Shown one piece after another: positions 26,023 to 34,601 of a stretch of 50,386 bases of DNA. The position numbers and the translations under genes were made by a program. This DNA comes from an uncultured Bacteroidales bacterium (GTDB lineage: Bacteria > Bacteroidota > Bacteroidia > Bacteroidales > P3). Numbering within the stretch: the first letter of the stretch is position 1; each line of letters starts with the position of its first letter. Below the pieces are notes generated by a model. The model had not been told where the DNA came from. It was given only the letters and a program-made list of their open reading frames with translations, and ran no database searches. The stretch covers positions 1 through 50,386 of the forward strand of contig CAMVMF010000017.1 of NCBI GenBank assembly GCA_947168515.1, written 5' to 3'.

Positions 26023-27582
26023 ATGGCATTTGAAGAAAAGATAAAAGAACTTCTAGACAAAAGAAGTGAAGCCAAAATGGGCGGTGGCCAAAAGCGCATC
26101 GACAAACAGCACGAACAGGGCAAACTGACTGCCCGCGAGCGTATCGCCCTCCTCCTCGACGAGGGTTCTTTCGAGGAGTTTGACATGTTCCTCACCCATC
26201 GTTGCACCAATTTCGACATGCAGAAGCAGTCCTTCTTGGGCGATGGCGTTGTTACCGGCTACGGCACCATCGACGGTCGTCCCGTCTATGTCTTTGCACA
26301 GGATTTCACCGTTTTCGCTGGTAGTTTGAGCGAGACCATGTCCCTCAAGATTTGCAAAATCATGGACCAGGCCATGAAGACTGGTGCCCCCGTTATCGGT
26401 ATGAACGACTCCGGCGGTGCCCGTATTCAGGAAGGTTGCAACGCCCTGGCTGGTTATGCCGAGATTTTCGAGCGTAACATCCTTGCCAGCGGTGTGGTGC
26501 CCCAGATCAGTGCTATCTTCGGTCCCTGCGCCGGTGGTGCTGTGTACAGCCCCGCTCTCACCGACTTCATCCTCATGACCAAGCAGAACAGCTACATGTT
26601 CCTCACCGGTCCTAAGGTGGTGAAGACCGTTACCGGCGAAGATGTCAGCGTCGACAAACTGGGCGGTGCCATGGTGCATGCCTCTAAGAGCGGTGTGGCC
26701 CATTTCGTGGGTGAGACCGAGGAAGAGACCATCGCTATGATTCGCGACCTGGTCAGCTACATCCCCTCCAACAACTTTGAGGAGGCTCCCTATATGGAGA
26801 CTCAGGACCCCGTGGACCGTTTGGAAGACAGCCTCAACGAGATTATCCCCGAGAACCCCAACGAGCCCTACGACGTGAAGGAGATCATCCATGCTATCGT
26901 GGACGACGGCAAGTTCCTCGAAGTGCACGAGAAGTTCGCCCCCAACCTGGTGGTGGGCTTTGCCCGCATGGGCGGCATGAGCGTGGGCGTGGTGGCCAAC
27001 CAGCCCAAGGCCATGGCCGGTGTGCTGGACTGCAACGCTTCGCGCAAGGGCGGCCGTTTTGTCCGCTTCTGCGATGCCTTCAATATTCCTTTGGTGACGT
27101 TGGTTGACGTACCTGGCTTCCTCCCCGGCACGGGTCAGGAGTATGCCGGTGTCATCGCACACGGTGCCAAGTTCCTCTATGCCTATGGCGAGGCCACGGT
27201 GCCCAAGGTCACTGTCACCCTGCGCAAGTCCTACGGCGGTGCCCACATCGTCATGAGCTGCAAACAGCTGCGTAGCGACATGAACTACGCATGGCCTACA
27301 GCACAGATTGCTGTGATGGGTGCCAGCGGCGCTACCGAGGTGCTTCACGGCCGTGCTCTCAAAGAAACCACCGATCCCGAGAAGAAGGCTAAGTTCATCG
27401 CTGAAAAAGAAAAAGAATATAACGATCAGTTTGCCAACCCCTACAATGCTGCTAAGTATGGCTACATCGACGACGTCATCGAGCCCCGCAACACTCGTTT
27501 CCGCGTCATCCGTGCCCTCCAGGTCCTGCAGACCAAGAAGGACAGCCTGCCCATCAAGAAGCATGGTAACATCCCGCTGTAA
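26023..27582 (+). CDS. mmdA: Methylmalonyl-CoA decarboxylase, carboxyltransferase (alpha) subunit
   Basis: This 519-residue subunit transfers the carboxyl group of methylmalonyl-CoA to the biotin of the carrier protein. The ATG at 26023 is chosen because MAFEEKIKELLDKR matches the usual start and the length equals the family; an in-frame extension to 25966 is poor. Features of acyl-CoA carboxyltransferases are clear: KQHEQGKLTARERI, NDSGGARIQEG (about 125-135), FGPCAGGAVYSPALTDF, and, in the C-terminal half, DVPGFLPGTGQE and KSYGGAHIVMS. It may alternatively function in propionyl-CoA carboxylase, but the OadG- and beta-type genes downstream support the sodium pump. Confidence 0.95.
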   Translation: MAFEEKIKELLDKRSEAKMGGGQKRIDKQHEQGKLTARERIALLLDEGSFEEFDMFLTHRCTNFDMQKQSFLGDGVVTGYGTIDGRPVYVFAQDFTVFAGSLSETMSLKICKIMDQAMKTGAPVIGMNDSGGARIQEGCNALAGYAEIFERNILASGVVPQISAIFGPCAGGAVYSPALTDFILMTKQNSYMFLTGPKVVKTVTGEDVSVDKLGGAMVHASKSGVAHFVGETEEETIAMIRDLVSYIPSNNFEEAPYMETQDPVDRLEDSLNEIIPENPNEPYDVKEIIHAIVDDGKFLEVHEKFAPNLVVGFARMGGMSVGVVANQPKAMAGVLDCNASRKGGRFVRFCDAFNIPLVTLVDVPGFLPGTGQEYAGVIAHGAKFLYAYGEATVPKVTVTLRKSYGGAHIVMSCKQLRSDMNYAWPTAQIAVMGASGATEVLHGRALKETTDPEKKAKFIAEKEKEYNDQFANPYNAAKYGYIDDVIEPRNTRFRVIRALQVLQTKKDSLPIKKHGNIPL

Positions 27583-27680
27583 TAGACTGGTGCGAGATTT
27601 CTTTTAGTCTTGCATCATTTATTGTATCAATTATTATATTAACCAGGGGTTCTTCACCCCATAAAAAAAACAACAACAAA

Positions 27681-27977
27681 ATGAAGAAAGTTTTCTTAAC
27701 TGCTTTCATCGCCGCTGCCTTCGCTTTCGGTATGGCTGCTTGCAACAACAACGCCGCTACTGAGGAGGTCGCTGACACCACCCCCGTCTGCACAGAGAAT
27801 CACGAGTGCTGCGAACATCAGCATCAGTGCGCCTGCGCCGACACCACTTGCGCTCTCAACAACTGCGCTAACTGCACCGACACCAATTGCTGCAAGAAAG
27901 AATGCTGCAAGAAAGACGGCGCATGCTGCCAGAAGGAAGGTGCCAAGGAAGGTGAGTGCTGCAACAAGGCCAAGTAA
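27681..27977 (+). CDS. Small cysteine-rich lipoprotein
   Basis: This 98-residue product has a lipoprotein signal peptide (MKKVFLTAFIAAAFAFGMAAC). The mature ~78 residues contain 16 further Cys and several His (HECCEHQHQCAC, NCCKKECCKK, GACCQ, GECCN), many as CC pairs. Such a density suggests metal binding or a disulfide-rich fold in the periplasm or at the membrane, but no known metallothionein family is recognised. It sits between mmdA and the gamma-type subunit on the same strand, with 98- and 93-bp gaps. A hairpin (about 27995-28024, GGGGA/TCCCC arms) follows its stop. Confidence 0.85.
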   Translation: MKKVFLTAFIAAAFAFGMAACNNNAATEEVADTTPVCTENHECCEHQHQCACADTTCALNNCANCTDTNCCKKECCKKDGACCQKEGAKEGECCNKAK

Positions 27978-28070
27978 GCACTAAGAGTATGAGAAAAGGG
28001 GATTGGCCATGGCCCGTCCCCTTCATCCCATCGTCCAAACTAACATTTTGATCGTTATATTTGAAATAAA

Positions 28071-29063
28071 ATGAATAAAATAGCTAAACAATTAGTTGCA
28101 ATATTCGTTGGCGTGCTGTTTTTTGCCGGCAGTGTTGTGGCTCAACCCGGCCAGCCCGGCCCTGCCCCCCAAGGTACAGCCCCTGAGGGTCAGCCCGGTG
28201 CCCCCGTGGGATGCCCCTTCAGCGCCGCTTCGCTGAACATCACCCCCACCGAGGTTTGCTACCTGCCTGGCCTGGAGGCTTTCGTGGTGGTCGACAGTAT
28301 CGACTGTGCCGTCGATTTGTTGATCCGCGATGCCGACTCCATGTGCCGCATTGGTCGTTTTGTTACTGATGACATCTACAAACGTCACGACCTTAAGAAT
28401 ATTGTCCGTCCTAAGTCGGTCTCCGTCATGGATGGCAAAATCATTGTGTTGGCCAGTTCGCAGAAGGATTCCTCCTACATCGCTGTCCTCAACATGAACC
28501 CCAATGAGAATGGCGAGTTTCAGGTTCTTAAAACCGTTGGTTTCCACAGCAATGCCTTTGCTTTCTCCGCCAACCATATCGCCGATGAGATTATCGTTGT
28601 CGGCAAGAACCCTGTCGGCTATGACATCCATATCCTCGACATCAGTGGTGGACTGGAGAATGTCGTTTCAAAGACCGACTTCCACTACCATGTCCCCATG
28701 CAGTCCGAGCGTATCCTGGCTTCCGACCCCCACGGTTTCGGCCTGGCCATCGTCGCTATCTGCGTCGTCTTTATCGCTCTCATCTGCATCTGGCTGATTA
28801 TGATGCTCTTTAGCTCTATCATCCGCAAGTCTACCGAGAAGAATGCCGGCAAGCCTGCTGTTGCCAAAGGGCCCTCCATTGGTGCCATTGCCAGCGGCGT
28901 TGATGGCGAGGTGTATGCTGCCATTGCTGCCGCCATCTATGCTTATGAGCAGGATCTCCACGATGAGGAGGACACCATCATCACCATCCAGAAAGTGGAG
29001 CGTGCATGGACTCCTTGGAATGCCAAGTTCTACAATATGAACCACTATTTCTCCAACAGATAG
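28071..29063 (+). CDS. OadG-like gamma subunit with large exported N-terminal domain
   Basis: This 330-residue protein has a signal peptide (about 1-24), a Pro/Gly-rich linker (25-47), an unrecognised domain (about 50-215) with four Cys (48, 63, 79, 92), one transmembrane helix (223-250), and a cytosolic tail ending ERAWTPWNAKFYNMN. The helix plus tail look like the gamma subunit of sodium-pumping decarboxylases (usually about 80-100 residues), which anchors the complex. The extra ~200 periplasmic residues are unusual. It lies between mmdA and the biotin carrier, supporting the assignment. Confidence 0.8.
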   Translation: MNKIAKQLVAIFVGVLFFAGSVVAQPGQPGPAPQGTAPEGQPGAPVGCPFSAASLNITPTEVCYLPGLEAFVVVDSIDCAVDLLIRDADSMCRIGRFVTDDIYKRHDLKNIVRPKSVSVMDGKIIVLASSQKDSSYIAVLNMNPNENGEFQVLKTVGFHSNAFAFSANHIADEIIVVGKNPVGYDIHILDISGGLENVVSKTDFHYHVPMQSERILASDPHGFGLAIVAICVVFIALICIWLIMMLFSSIIRKSTEKNAGKPAVAKGPSIGAIASGVDGEVYAAIAAAIYAYEQDLHDEEDTIITIQKVERAWTPWNAKFYNMNHYFSNR

Positions 29064-29107
29064 TATTGGTTTTCAACTCAAATACCTTTTAAAAACGAAC
29101 AAATACA

Positions 29108-29548
29108 ATGAAAGAATATAAATTCAAAATCAACGGCGCAGACTATAAGGTTAATATTAACGAAGTCGAAGGCCAAGAAATCAAATTGGATGTCAATGGT
29201 ACCTCCTACACCGTGACTGTTGACAAAGAGATGCGTGCCCAGAAACCGCGCACCAGTGTTGTCAAGACCCAGGCCGCTCCCCGCGTTGCTGCCGCAGCTT
29301 CCGGCAATGTCCAGCGCGCTTCAGCCCCCTCAACAGGCAGCAAGGTCACCACGCCTCTGCCCGGCACCATCCTTGACGTTTTCGTCAATGTGGGCGACCA
29401 GGTGAAGGCTGGCCAGCGTGTGGTGCTGCTTGAGGCCATGAAGATGGAGAACAACATCGAGGCCGACACCGACGGTACCGTCACCGCTGTCGAAGTCCGC
29501 AAGGGCGACGCAGTCCTCGAAGGGCAGACTCTTGTAGTCATTGGTTAA
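29108..29548 (+). CDS. mmdC: Biotin carboxyl carrier protein of methylmalonyl-CoA decarboxylase
   Basis: The 146-residue protein has an N-terminal domain (1-45) like that of decarboxylase biotin carriers, an Ala/Pro-rich hinge (46-80) and a C-terminal biotinyl domain with EAMKMENNI; the biotinylated Lys is near residue 112. It shuttles the carboxyl group from the alpha to the beta subunit. It follows the gamma-type gene by 44 bp and precedes the beta subunit by 65 bp. Confidence 0.95.
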   Translation: MKEYKFKINGADYKVNINEVEGQEIKLDVNGTSYTVTVDKEMRAQKPRTSVVKTQAAPRVAAAASGNVQRASAPSTGSKVTTPLPGTILDVFVNVGDQVKAGQRVVLLEAMKMENNIEADTDGTVTAVEVRKGDAVLEGQTLVVIG

Positions 29549-29613
29549 TTAATGTTGAATTGTGAATGTGGCAGTTCTTATCCTTCCGCATTCAGTATAA
29601 AAAAGTATAAACA

Positions 29614-30786
29614 ATGTTTAGCTTATTAGCAACAGGTGGTTTCACTGACTTCTTGTCCACCCAGATGGTGCAGTTTTTGCAGTACACTGGATACGCCAAT
29701 GTCACGCTGGGCCACATCATCATGATTCTTATCGGCTTGACGTTCATCTTCCTGGGCATCAAGTTCGAGTTTGAACCTCTGCTTCTTGTGCCCATTGGAT
29801 TTGGTATGCTGGTGGGTAACATCCCTTTCTATCCGGGTTTGAAGATAGGCATATATGAGCAGGGGTCGGTTCTGAATATTTTGTACCACGGTGTCCAGAA
29901 CGGTTGGTACCCGCCGCTAATCTTCCTAGGTATCGGTGCCATGACCGATTTCTCAGCGCTGCTGTCCAACCCCAAGCTCTTCTTGATTGGCGCAGCAGCA
30001 CAGTTCGGCATTTTTGGCGCCTATATGTTGGCATTGCTCCTCGGCTTTGCTCCCAATGAGGCCGGTGCTATTGGCATCATTGGCGGTGCCGACGGTCCTA
30101 CCGCCATTTTTATCTCCTCCCAGTTGGCTCCTGACCTGATGGGTGCCATCGCCGTGTCGGCATACTCCTACATGGCACTCGTACCCGTCATCCAGCCCCC
30201 CATCATGCGTCTCTGCACCACCGACAAGGAACGCCGTATCCGCATGAAACCTCCTCGTCAGGTCTCTCAGCTGGAGAAGATCATCTTCCCCATCGTCGGT
30301 TTCCTGTTCTGTGCCTTTGTGGTGCCTTCGGGTCTGCCGCTGCTGGGTATGCTCTTCTTTGGTAACCTCCTCAAAGAGAGTGGTGTCACCAAGCGTCTGA
30401 GCGATGTGGCCAGCAATGCCGTCGTCAACATCTGCACCCTTCTCATCGGTCTCACCGTGGGTGCTTCTACTCAGGCAACCACCTTCCTCACAGGTCGTTC
30501 CGTCTTGATTTTTGCGCTGGGTGCTCTGTCGTTCATCATCGCTACCTTCTGCGGTGTTCTGTTCGTCAAGTTCCTCAACCTCTTCCTCAAGGAAGGCAGC
30601 AAAATCAATCCCCTTATCGGTAACTCCGGTGTCAGCGCCGTGCCCGACGCTGCCCGAGTTTCCAACAACGTGGGTCTGGAATATGACAAGACCAACTACC
30701 TGCTGCAACACGCCATGGGTCCCAATGTGGCCGGTGTGGTCGGCTCTGCCGTCGCAGCTGGTATCCTGCTTGCTTTCTTGCACTAA
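29614..30786 (+). CDS. mmdB: Sodium-translocating decarboxylase beta subunit
   Basis: This 390-residue integral membrane protein decarboxylates carboxybiotin and couples it to sodium export. About eleven hydrophobic segments are visible. Family hallmarks are GGADGPTAIFISS (about 157-169, with the Asp involved in sodium translocation), MKPPRQVSQ loop, LLIGLTVGASTQATTFL and GNSGVSAVPDAARVSN near the C-terminus. With alpha, gamma and biotin carrier it completes a membrane complex that turns propionate formation into a sodium gradient. The beta family is shared by oxaloacetate and glutaconyl-CoA decarboxylases; the adjacent epimerase favours methylmalonyl-CoA. Confidence 0.95.
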   Translation: MFSLLATGGFTDFLSTQMVQFLQYTGYANVTLGHIIMILIGLTFIFLGIKFEFEPLLLVPIGFGMLVGNIPFYPGLKIGIYEQGSVLNILYHGVQNGWYPPLIFLGIGAMTDFSALLSNPKLFLIGAAAQFGIFGAYMLALLLGFAPNEAGAIGIIGGADGPTAIFISSQLAPDLMGAIAVSAYSYMALVPVIQPPIMRLCTTDKERRIRMKPPRQVSQLEKIIFPIVGFLFCAFVVPSGLPLLGMLFFGNLLKESGVTKRLSDVASNAVVNICTLLIGLTVGASTQATTFLTGRSVLIFALGALSFIIATFCGVLFVKFLNLFLKEGSKINPLIGNSGVSAVPDAARVSNNVGLEYDKTNYLLQHAMGPNVAGVVGSAVAAGILLAFLH

Positions 30787-30814
30787 TAATAGAGCTGTAA
30801 GCAGTTAATAGTAG

Positions 30815-30860
30815 GGCGGGAGCCGTCAAAAAAGTTTTTTTTGAACGGCTCCCGCCTTTT
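30815..30860 (+). terminator. Terminator of the methylmalonyl-CoA decarboxylase operon
   Basis: GGCGGGAGCCGT (30815-30826) pairs with ACGGCTCCCGCC (30845-30856); the A-rich and T-rich loop parts also pair, and TTTT follows. Confidence 0.9.
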
Positions 30861-30897
30861 CTTATCAGACCTGATGCTCTCCGAAGCTGATCCTCAA

Positions 30898-30994
30898 CAG
30901 CATCGAAGATGCTGAACATTAATAAACCCACACAAGCCATCAGGGGCAGTGTGGGGTCGACGGAACCGCCCTATATAGCGTCTCGATGAGACGC
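30898..30994 (-). repeat. Intergenic M1-M2-M3 hairpin repeat, copy C (inverted)
   Basis: M3 CAGCATC-GAA-GATGCTG (30898-30914), M2 CCCACAC...GTGTGGG (30927-30955) and M1 GCGTCTC-GAT-GAGACGC (30978-30994). Read on the minus strand, the order is M1-M2-M3, as in the plus-strand copies near 31.2 and 48.1 kb. No gene is present between 30861 and 31862. Confidence 0.75.
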
Positions 30995-31148
30995 GACTAT
31001 AGCGACTATAAGTGCTGCAACTAGCTGCAATCCCGAATTCTATGGTCTTTCAGGTAGCATCCTTACCGCACAAAAACTTGTCAAACTTCAGTAAAAAGTA
31101 GGCCTTATACAATAATTGAACTCTAGATACGTTATCTTTAATGATTAC

Positions 31149-31317
31149 GCTCTAGTACAACATATGACTGATTTTTGCCAAACGGTCTCAATGTCGCGTC
31201 CCTTCGGGACGCTAGGAGTGAGTTTATTCCGTCACCGCACTGCGCTACGCTTGTACGGTGTTACTGAGATTCAGCCTCTTCGAGGCTGTAAAAATCAGTC
31301 TTATATTAAACTAGAGC
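31149..31317 (+). repeat. Intergenic M1-M2-M3 hairpin repeat, copy E, inside a long inverted repeat
   Basis: M1 GCGTCCC-TTC-GGGACGC (31196-31212), M2 CACCG...CGGTG with inner GCG-CTA-CGC (31233-31260) and M3 CAGCCTC-TTC-GAGGCTG (31272-31288). The copy is enclosed by imperfect inverted arms, 31149-31176 and 31290-31317, sharing GCTCTAGT and GACTGATTTTT. The whole could fold as one large branched hairpin. Confidence 0.75.
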
Positions 31318-31621
31318 CAATGATTAATGAGCAGTATATCCGTTTCGGCTGCGCCGACAAGTGCATGCTGCGAGACCAAGCCTATGACGTTGTTCAAGAA
31401 AGACAGAAGTCCGTCCTTTTGATGAGAAAGTGACCACAGAGTGAATAGTAGTCCGTAATGGCAAACAGAAATCTGATAAGGTTTCTTTGCTTATCGGCCT
31501 CTTCCTGACTCGAATGAATATGTCGGTGCCGTATCACAGACACCTTCGAAGGCCTGCAGCCACCTTATCGCAATCACATTTAGTAATATATTTTTAAATG
31601 ACCATCCGCATTGCACCGAAG

Positions 31622-31793
31622 AAGCCTCGGAGAGGCTTAATCTCAATAACGTTGCGAAAGGTTGAGCGCAAAGAAAGCTTGCTTGCTTTGCCGAGACCTA
31701 GCAACGTCTCGCAGAAACCCCATACAAGAAAATCTCCGATTTTCGCAGTGTGGGGATTGGATGCAACCCCATAGAGGCGTCTCGAAGAGACGC
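31622..31793 (-). repeat. Intergenic hairpin repeat, copy D (inverted, long form)
   Basis: M3 AAGCCTC-GGA-GAGGCTT (31622-31638), an extra module X bounded by ACGTTGC (31649-31655) and GCAACGT (31701-31707) with an inner GCAAAG/CTTTGC stem, M2 CCCCATAC/GTGTGGGG (31718-31755) with a nested GAAAATC-TCC-GATTTTC, and M1 GCGTCTC-GAA-GAGACGC (31777-31793). The reverse strand aligns along its length with the copy at 48202-48326. Confidence 0.75.
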
Positions 31794-31862
31794 GACTTCG
31801 TCTTCTCGGTTATTTGCGGATAACCAATAGTTTTATTATAAACAGTTAAATACAAATACATT

Positions 31863-32378
31863 ATGAATATTTTGATTTTACAAGCTTCTCCTAGAGCCAA
31901 TGGCAGCACCGCTTGGATGGCAGAAGAGTACAAGAAAGCAGCCGAGGCCGCTGGTCATCAGGTGACATTGGTCAACGTCTCGAAGAAAAAAAACGCTGGC
32001 TGTCTGGCTTGCGAATATTGCCACACCAAAGGTAACGGTGCCTGCATCCAGAAGGATGATATGCAGGAACTCTATCCTTTGATGGCCGAGGCCGAGGTGC
32101 TGGTACTGGCCTCACCGATCTATTACTTTACCATGAACGCCCAGATGCAGGCTCCTATCCAGCGCATGTATTGTGTCGGTTCCCCCGCCAAGGTGAAGAA
32201 GATGGCCCTGCTGGTCTCTTCCTATTCTCCCGGAGTCTATACTGGCGCAATGGCCGAGTACCACGACATCTGCAATTATTGGCATGCCGAAGACAGCGGC
32301 ATCGTCACTGCCATGAACGACGAGCAGAAAACGGATGAAACCAAGCAGAAGATTCAGGCTATTGTGAATAACTTATAG
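31863..32378 (+). CDS. Flavodoxin-fold NAD(P)H-dependent oxidoreductase
   Basis: This 171-residue cytoplasmic protein of the NADPH-dependent FMN reductase family starts with the FMN phosphate loop QASPRANGST (residues 7-16), followed by a Cys motif CLACEYCHTKGNGAC (about 47-61) and LVLASPIYYFTMNAQMQAPIQR (about 80-101, flavin side). The Cys cluster resembles iron-sulfur flavoproteins but is shorter, so an Fe-S cluster is possible, not shown. It lies alone between a terminator-flanked operon and its own terminator. Substrate unknown. Confidence 0.85.
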   Translation: MNILILQASPRANGSTAWMAEEYKKAAEAAGHQVTLVNVSKKKNAGCLACEYCHTKGNGACIQKDDMQELYPLMAEAEVLVLASPIYYFTMNAQMQAPIQRMYCVGSPAKVKKMALLVSSYSPGVYTGAMAEYHDICNYWHAEDSGIVTAMNDEQKTDETKQKIQAIVNNL

Positions 32379-32400
32379 TCTGCTGACAGCTGTAGAACCT

Positions 32401-32433
32401 AAGCAGCACCCATGCAAAGGGTGCTGCTTTTTT
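32401..32433 (+). terminator. Intrinsic terminator after the oxidoreductase
   Basis: AAGCAGCACCC (32401-32411) pairs with GGGTGCTGCTT (32419-32429), 7-nt loop, followed by T's to 32433. Confidence 0.9.
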
Positions 32434-32621
32434 GCATCTGCTTTTGTACCGTAGCACGTCTCGCCGTAGCAACGGAAGATGGCTGCTTCTCGGTCCAACC
32501 CAGATGGGGGTTGAGGGATAAATCCACGGCGTCATTGCCTCCTTTTGCCGTAGGGATCAAGGCTTATATTTATTATGCTTGTGTACAATAAAATGTGCAG
32601 GTGTACGTTACTGTATGAGAT

Positions 32622-34601
32622 ATGATTACAAAGAGAGCTGCCTTGCGTTCGTTGCTTTTGCTTGCCTTGCTGATGGCTTTTCAGGTTGCGCAGGCCCAGA
32701 TTACCCCCCGCTGTACCATTTCCTTCACGGTGGAGGATACGTTGTTGCTGCCCGGCGTAACGCCTGAAACCGACTCGGTGCGCTACCATCTGCGGGCCTC
32801 CACGGGGGCCGACAGTATCTATTGGTGGCCGGCGGCCATGTTTGCCGACCCTTCTGCCACCGAACAGTGGATAACCCTGGGCTGTTCCGACACACTTATG
32901 GTTGGTCTTACGGGCTATTTCCACAACGTCAATCTCTTCCACTGGCAGCAGCCGGACTTTGTCCGCACACATACGGGTTACCATTATATCGGAACCCCTG
33001 CGGATGGCAGCCAGTGCCAACCTCGCAGCATCACCACCGAGGCCAATCTCTCGGCCCTCTGCCCAGAGGTGACCATGAACAACTACCAGAACGCCATAGT
33101 CCTGCGTACCGATACGTTACGCCCCTATGGCGATTCGGTGCCCGTCTTCTTCGACTACGACTCCACCCGACGCACCGAGACCACTGTCGCTCTCATGAAT
33201 AGCCTTCGCCAGCTGCCCACGGACAGCAATTATGTCCCTTTCTATGTCGACACCATCGAGATGTGGAACCCCTTGCGCAACCACACGTTCGTGATGAACA
33301 TGAACTACTACCGGTTGCAAGACTTTGCCGATACCCTGGCAGCTTTGCCCTCTCTCTGCTACTCGTGGGAGATAGACGACACGGCAAGAATCTTCTTCTC
33401 GGTAGGTAACACTGTCCGCATGTGCGACACCACTTTTTTCTATTCCAATGTGGAGCTGCCCCGAACAGGTATCCGTCCCTCGCAAAGCCTCATGCATACA
33501 CACGGCTTCAACACAACTCCACGACCCCATGGCACTGCGGTCTTCCGTTTCTACGAAACGCCCACACCCTACTACCGCACCACCCCCTACATCTGCATCA
33601 ATCGGTTGGAGATGTTGGGCGACTGCTGGGCCGCCGACAGCCTCCTGCTCACCGGTCCCGGCTGTGGCTGTCAGGTGCGCGACACCCTTTCCCGTTCTGT
33701 CTGCCGCTCGCAGCTGCCCTACCAGTGGCACGGCATCACCTTTGCAGCTCCCGGCACCGACTCTGTGCTCATCACCGCCATCGCCTGCGACACCTTCCGG
33801 GTCCTACAACTCATGCTGCTGCCCGACGATACGCTCAGCTTCTCCGACACCATTGTCCAGAACTCCCTCCCTTGGACATTCCATGGCGAAACCTATATGG
33901 CTTCGGGTCTGGACACATTGTTGCTGGCAGGTTCCCTGCCAGCCTGCGACACGCTGCTGTATTATCAGCTTACCGTCATCGACAATGTCTTCGACACTAC
34001 CCTTGTCTATATCTGCCCCGACGAGCTGCCCTACAGCCTCAATGGAGTGACCGTAACCGGCGACACTGTTGTGGATTTCGTTCTGCAAGGCAGCCATGGG
34101 CAAGATAGCACCGTAACAACCATCCTTTATGTCAACCACAGCAGCGACACCGCCATCTACGACACCATTACCGACGACCAGCTGCCATGGAACTTCCAAG
34201 ACGTCCTCTTCAACGACACGGCAGACAACTATCCCATACACCTCACCAACGAGAGGGGTTGCGACAGTACCATCTACTACAACCTATACATTTTCTGGAA
34301 TGGCGACCATTGCGACAGTTCCTTGACCTTTCCAAATATGGTCACCCCCAATGGCGACGGCATCAACGACCGCTTCGTCATTGGCGGTCTTGTCGAGAAT
34401 CAGTGCTATCCCTATAATTCCCTTGTCATCTACGACCGTACCGGAAGGCTTGTCTTTCAAGCTTATAATATCACCCGCGAAGACCAGTTCTGGGACCCCG
34501 CGGCCCGGCGTATGCCTGCCGGCACCTACTTCTATCGTTTCGTGGGTCGCGGCGTAGAACACACCACCCAGCACCAAGGCTGTATAGAACTACTGAAATG
34601 A
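32622..34601 (+). CDS. Large secreted protein with T9SS type B (gliding-motility) sorting domain
   Basis: This 659-residue product has a signal peptide (about 1-25, ending VAQAQ) and a C-terminal CHU_C/type B sorting domain: FPNMVTPNGDGINDRFVI, NSLVIYDRTGRLVFQ, FWDPAARRMPAGTYFYRF (about 575-650). The middle contains repeated modules about 55-60 residues long with a C-D-T-L...LPY/LPW pattern (QLPYQWHGITF, SLPWTFHGETY, ELPYSLNGVTV, QLPWNFQDVLF), typical of extracellular adhesin-like cargo. Its stop overlaps the start of the CARF nuclease gene by 4 bp (ATGA), an odd partnership of a surface protein with a signalling nuclease. Confidence 0.88.
   Translation: MITKRAALRSLLLLALLMAFQVAQAQITPRCTISFTVEDTLLLPGVTPETDSVRYHLRASTGADSIYWWPAAMFADPSATEQWITLGCSDTLMVGLTGYFHNVNLFHWQQPDFVRTHTGYHYIGTPADGSQCQPRSITTEANLSALCPEVTMNNYQNAIVLRTDTLRPYGDSVPVFFDYDSTRRTETTVALMNSLRQLPTDSNYVPFYVDTIEMWNPLRNHTFVMNMNYYRLQDFADTLAALPSLCYSWEIDDTARIFFSVGNTVRMCDTTFFYSNVELPRTGIRPSQSLMHTHGFNTTPRPHGTAVFRFYETPTPYYRTTPYICINRLEMLGDCWAADSLLLTGPGCGCQVRDTLSRSVCRSQLPYQWHGITFAAPGTDSVLITAIACDTFRVLQLMLLPDDTLSFSDTIVQNSLPWTFHGETYMASGLDTLLLAGSLPACDTLLYYQLTVIDNVFDTTLVYICPDELPYSLNGVTVTGDTVVDFVLQGSHGQDSTVTTILYVNHSSDTAIYDTITDDQLPWNFQDVLFNDTADNYPIHLTNERGCDSTIYYNLYIFWNGDHCDSSLTFPNMVTPNGDGINDRFVIGGLVENQCYPYNSLVIYDRTGRLVFQAYNITREDQFWDPAARRMPAGTYFYRFVGRGVEHTTQHQGCIELLK

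Noticed and set aside
26053..27564. Long minus-strand frame (503 codons) opposite mmdA
   Set aside because: Shadow frame; the plus strand encodes a clear carboxyltransferase, and strong codon bias leaves the opposite frame open.
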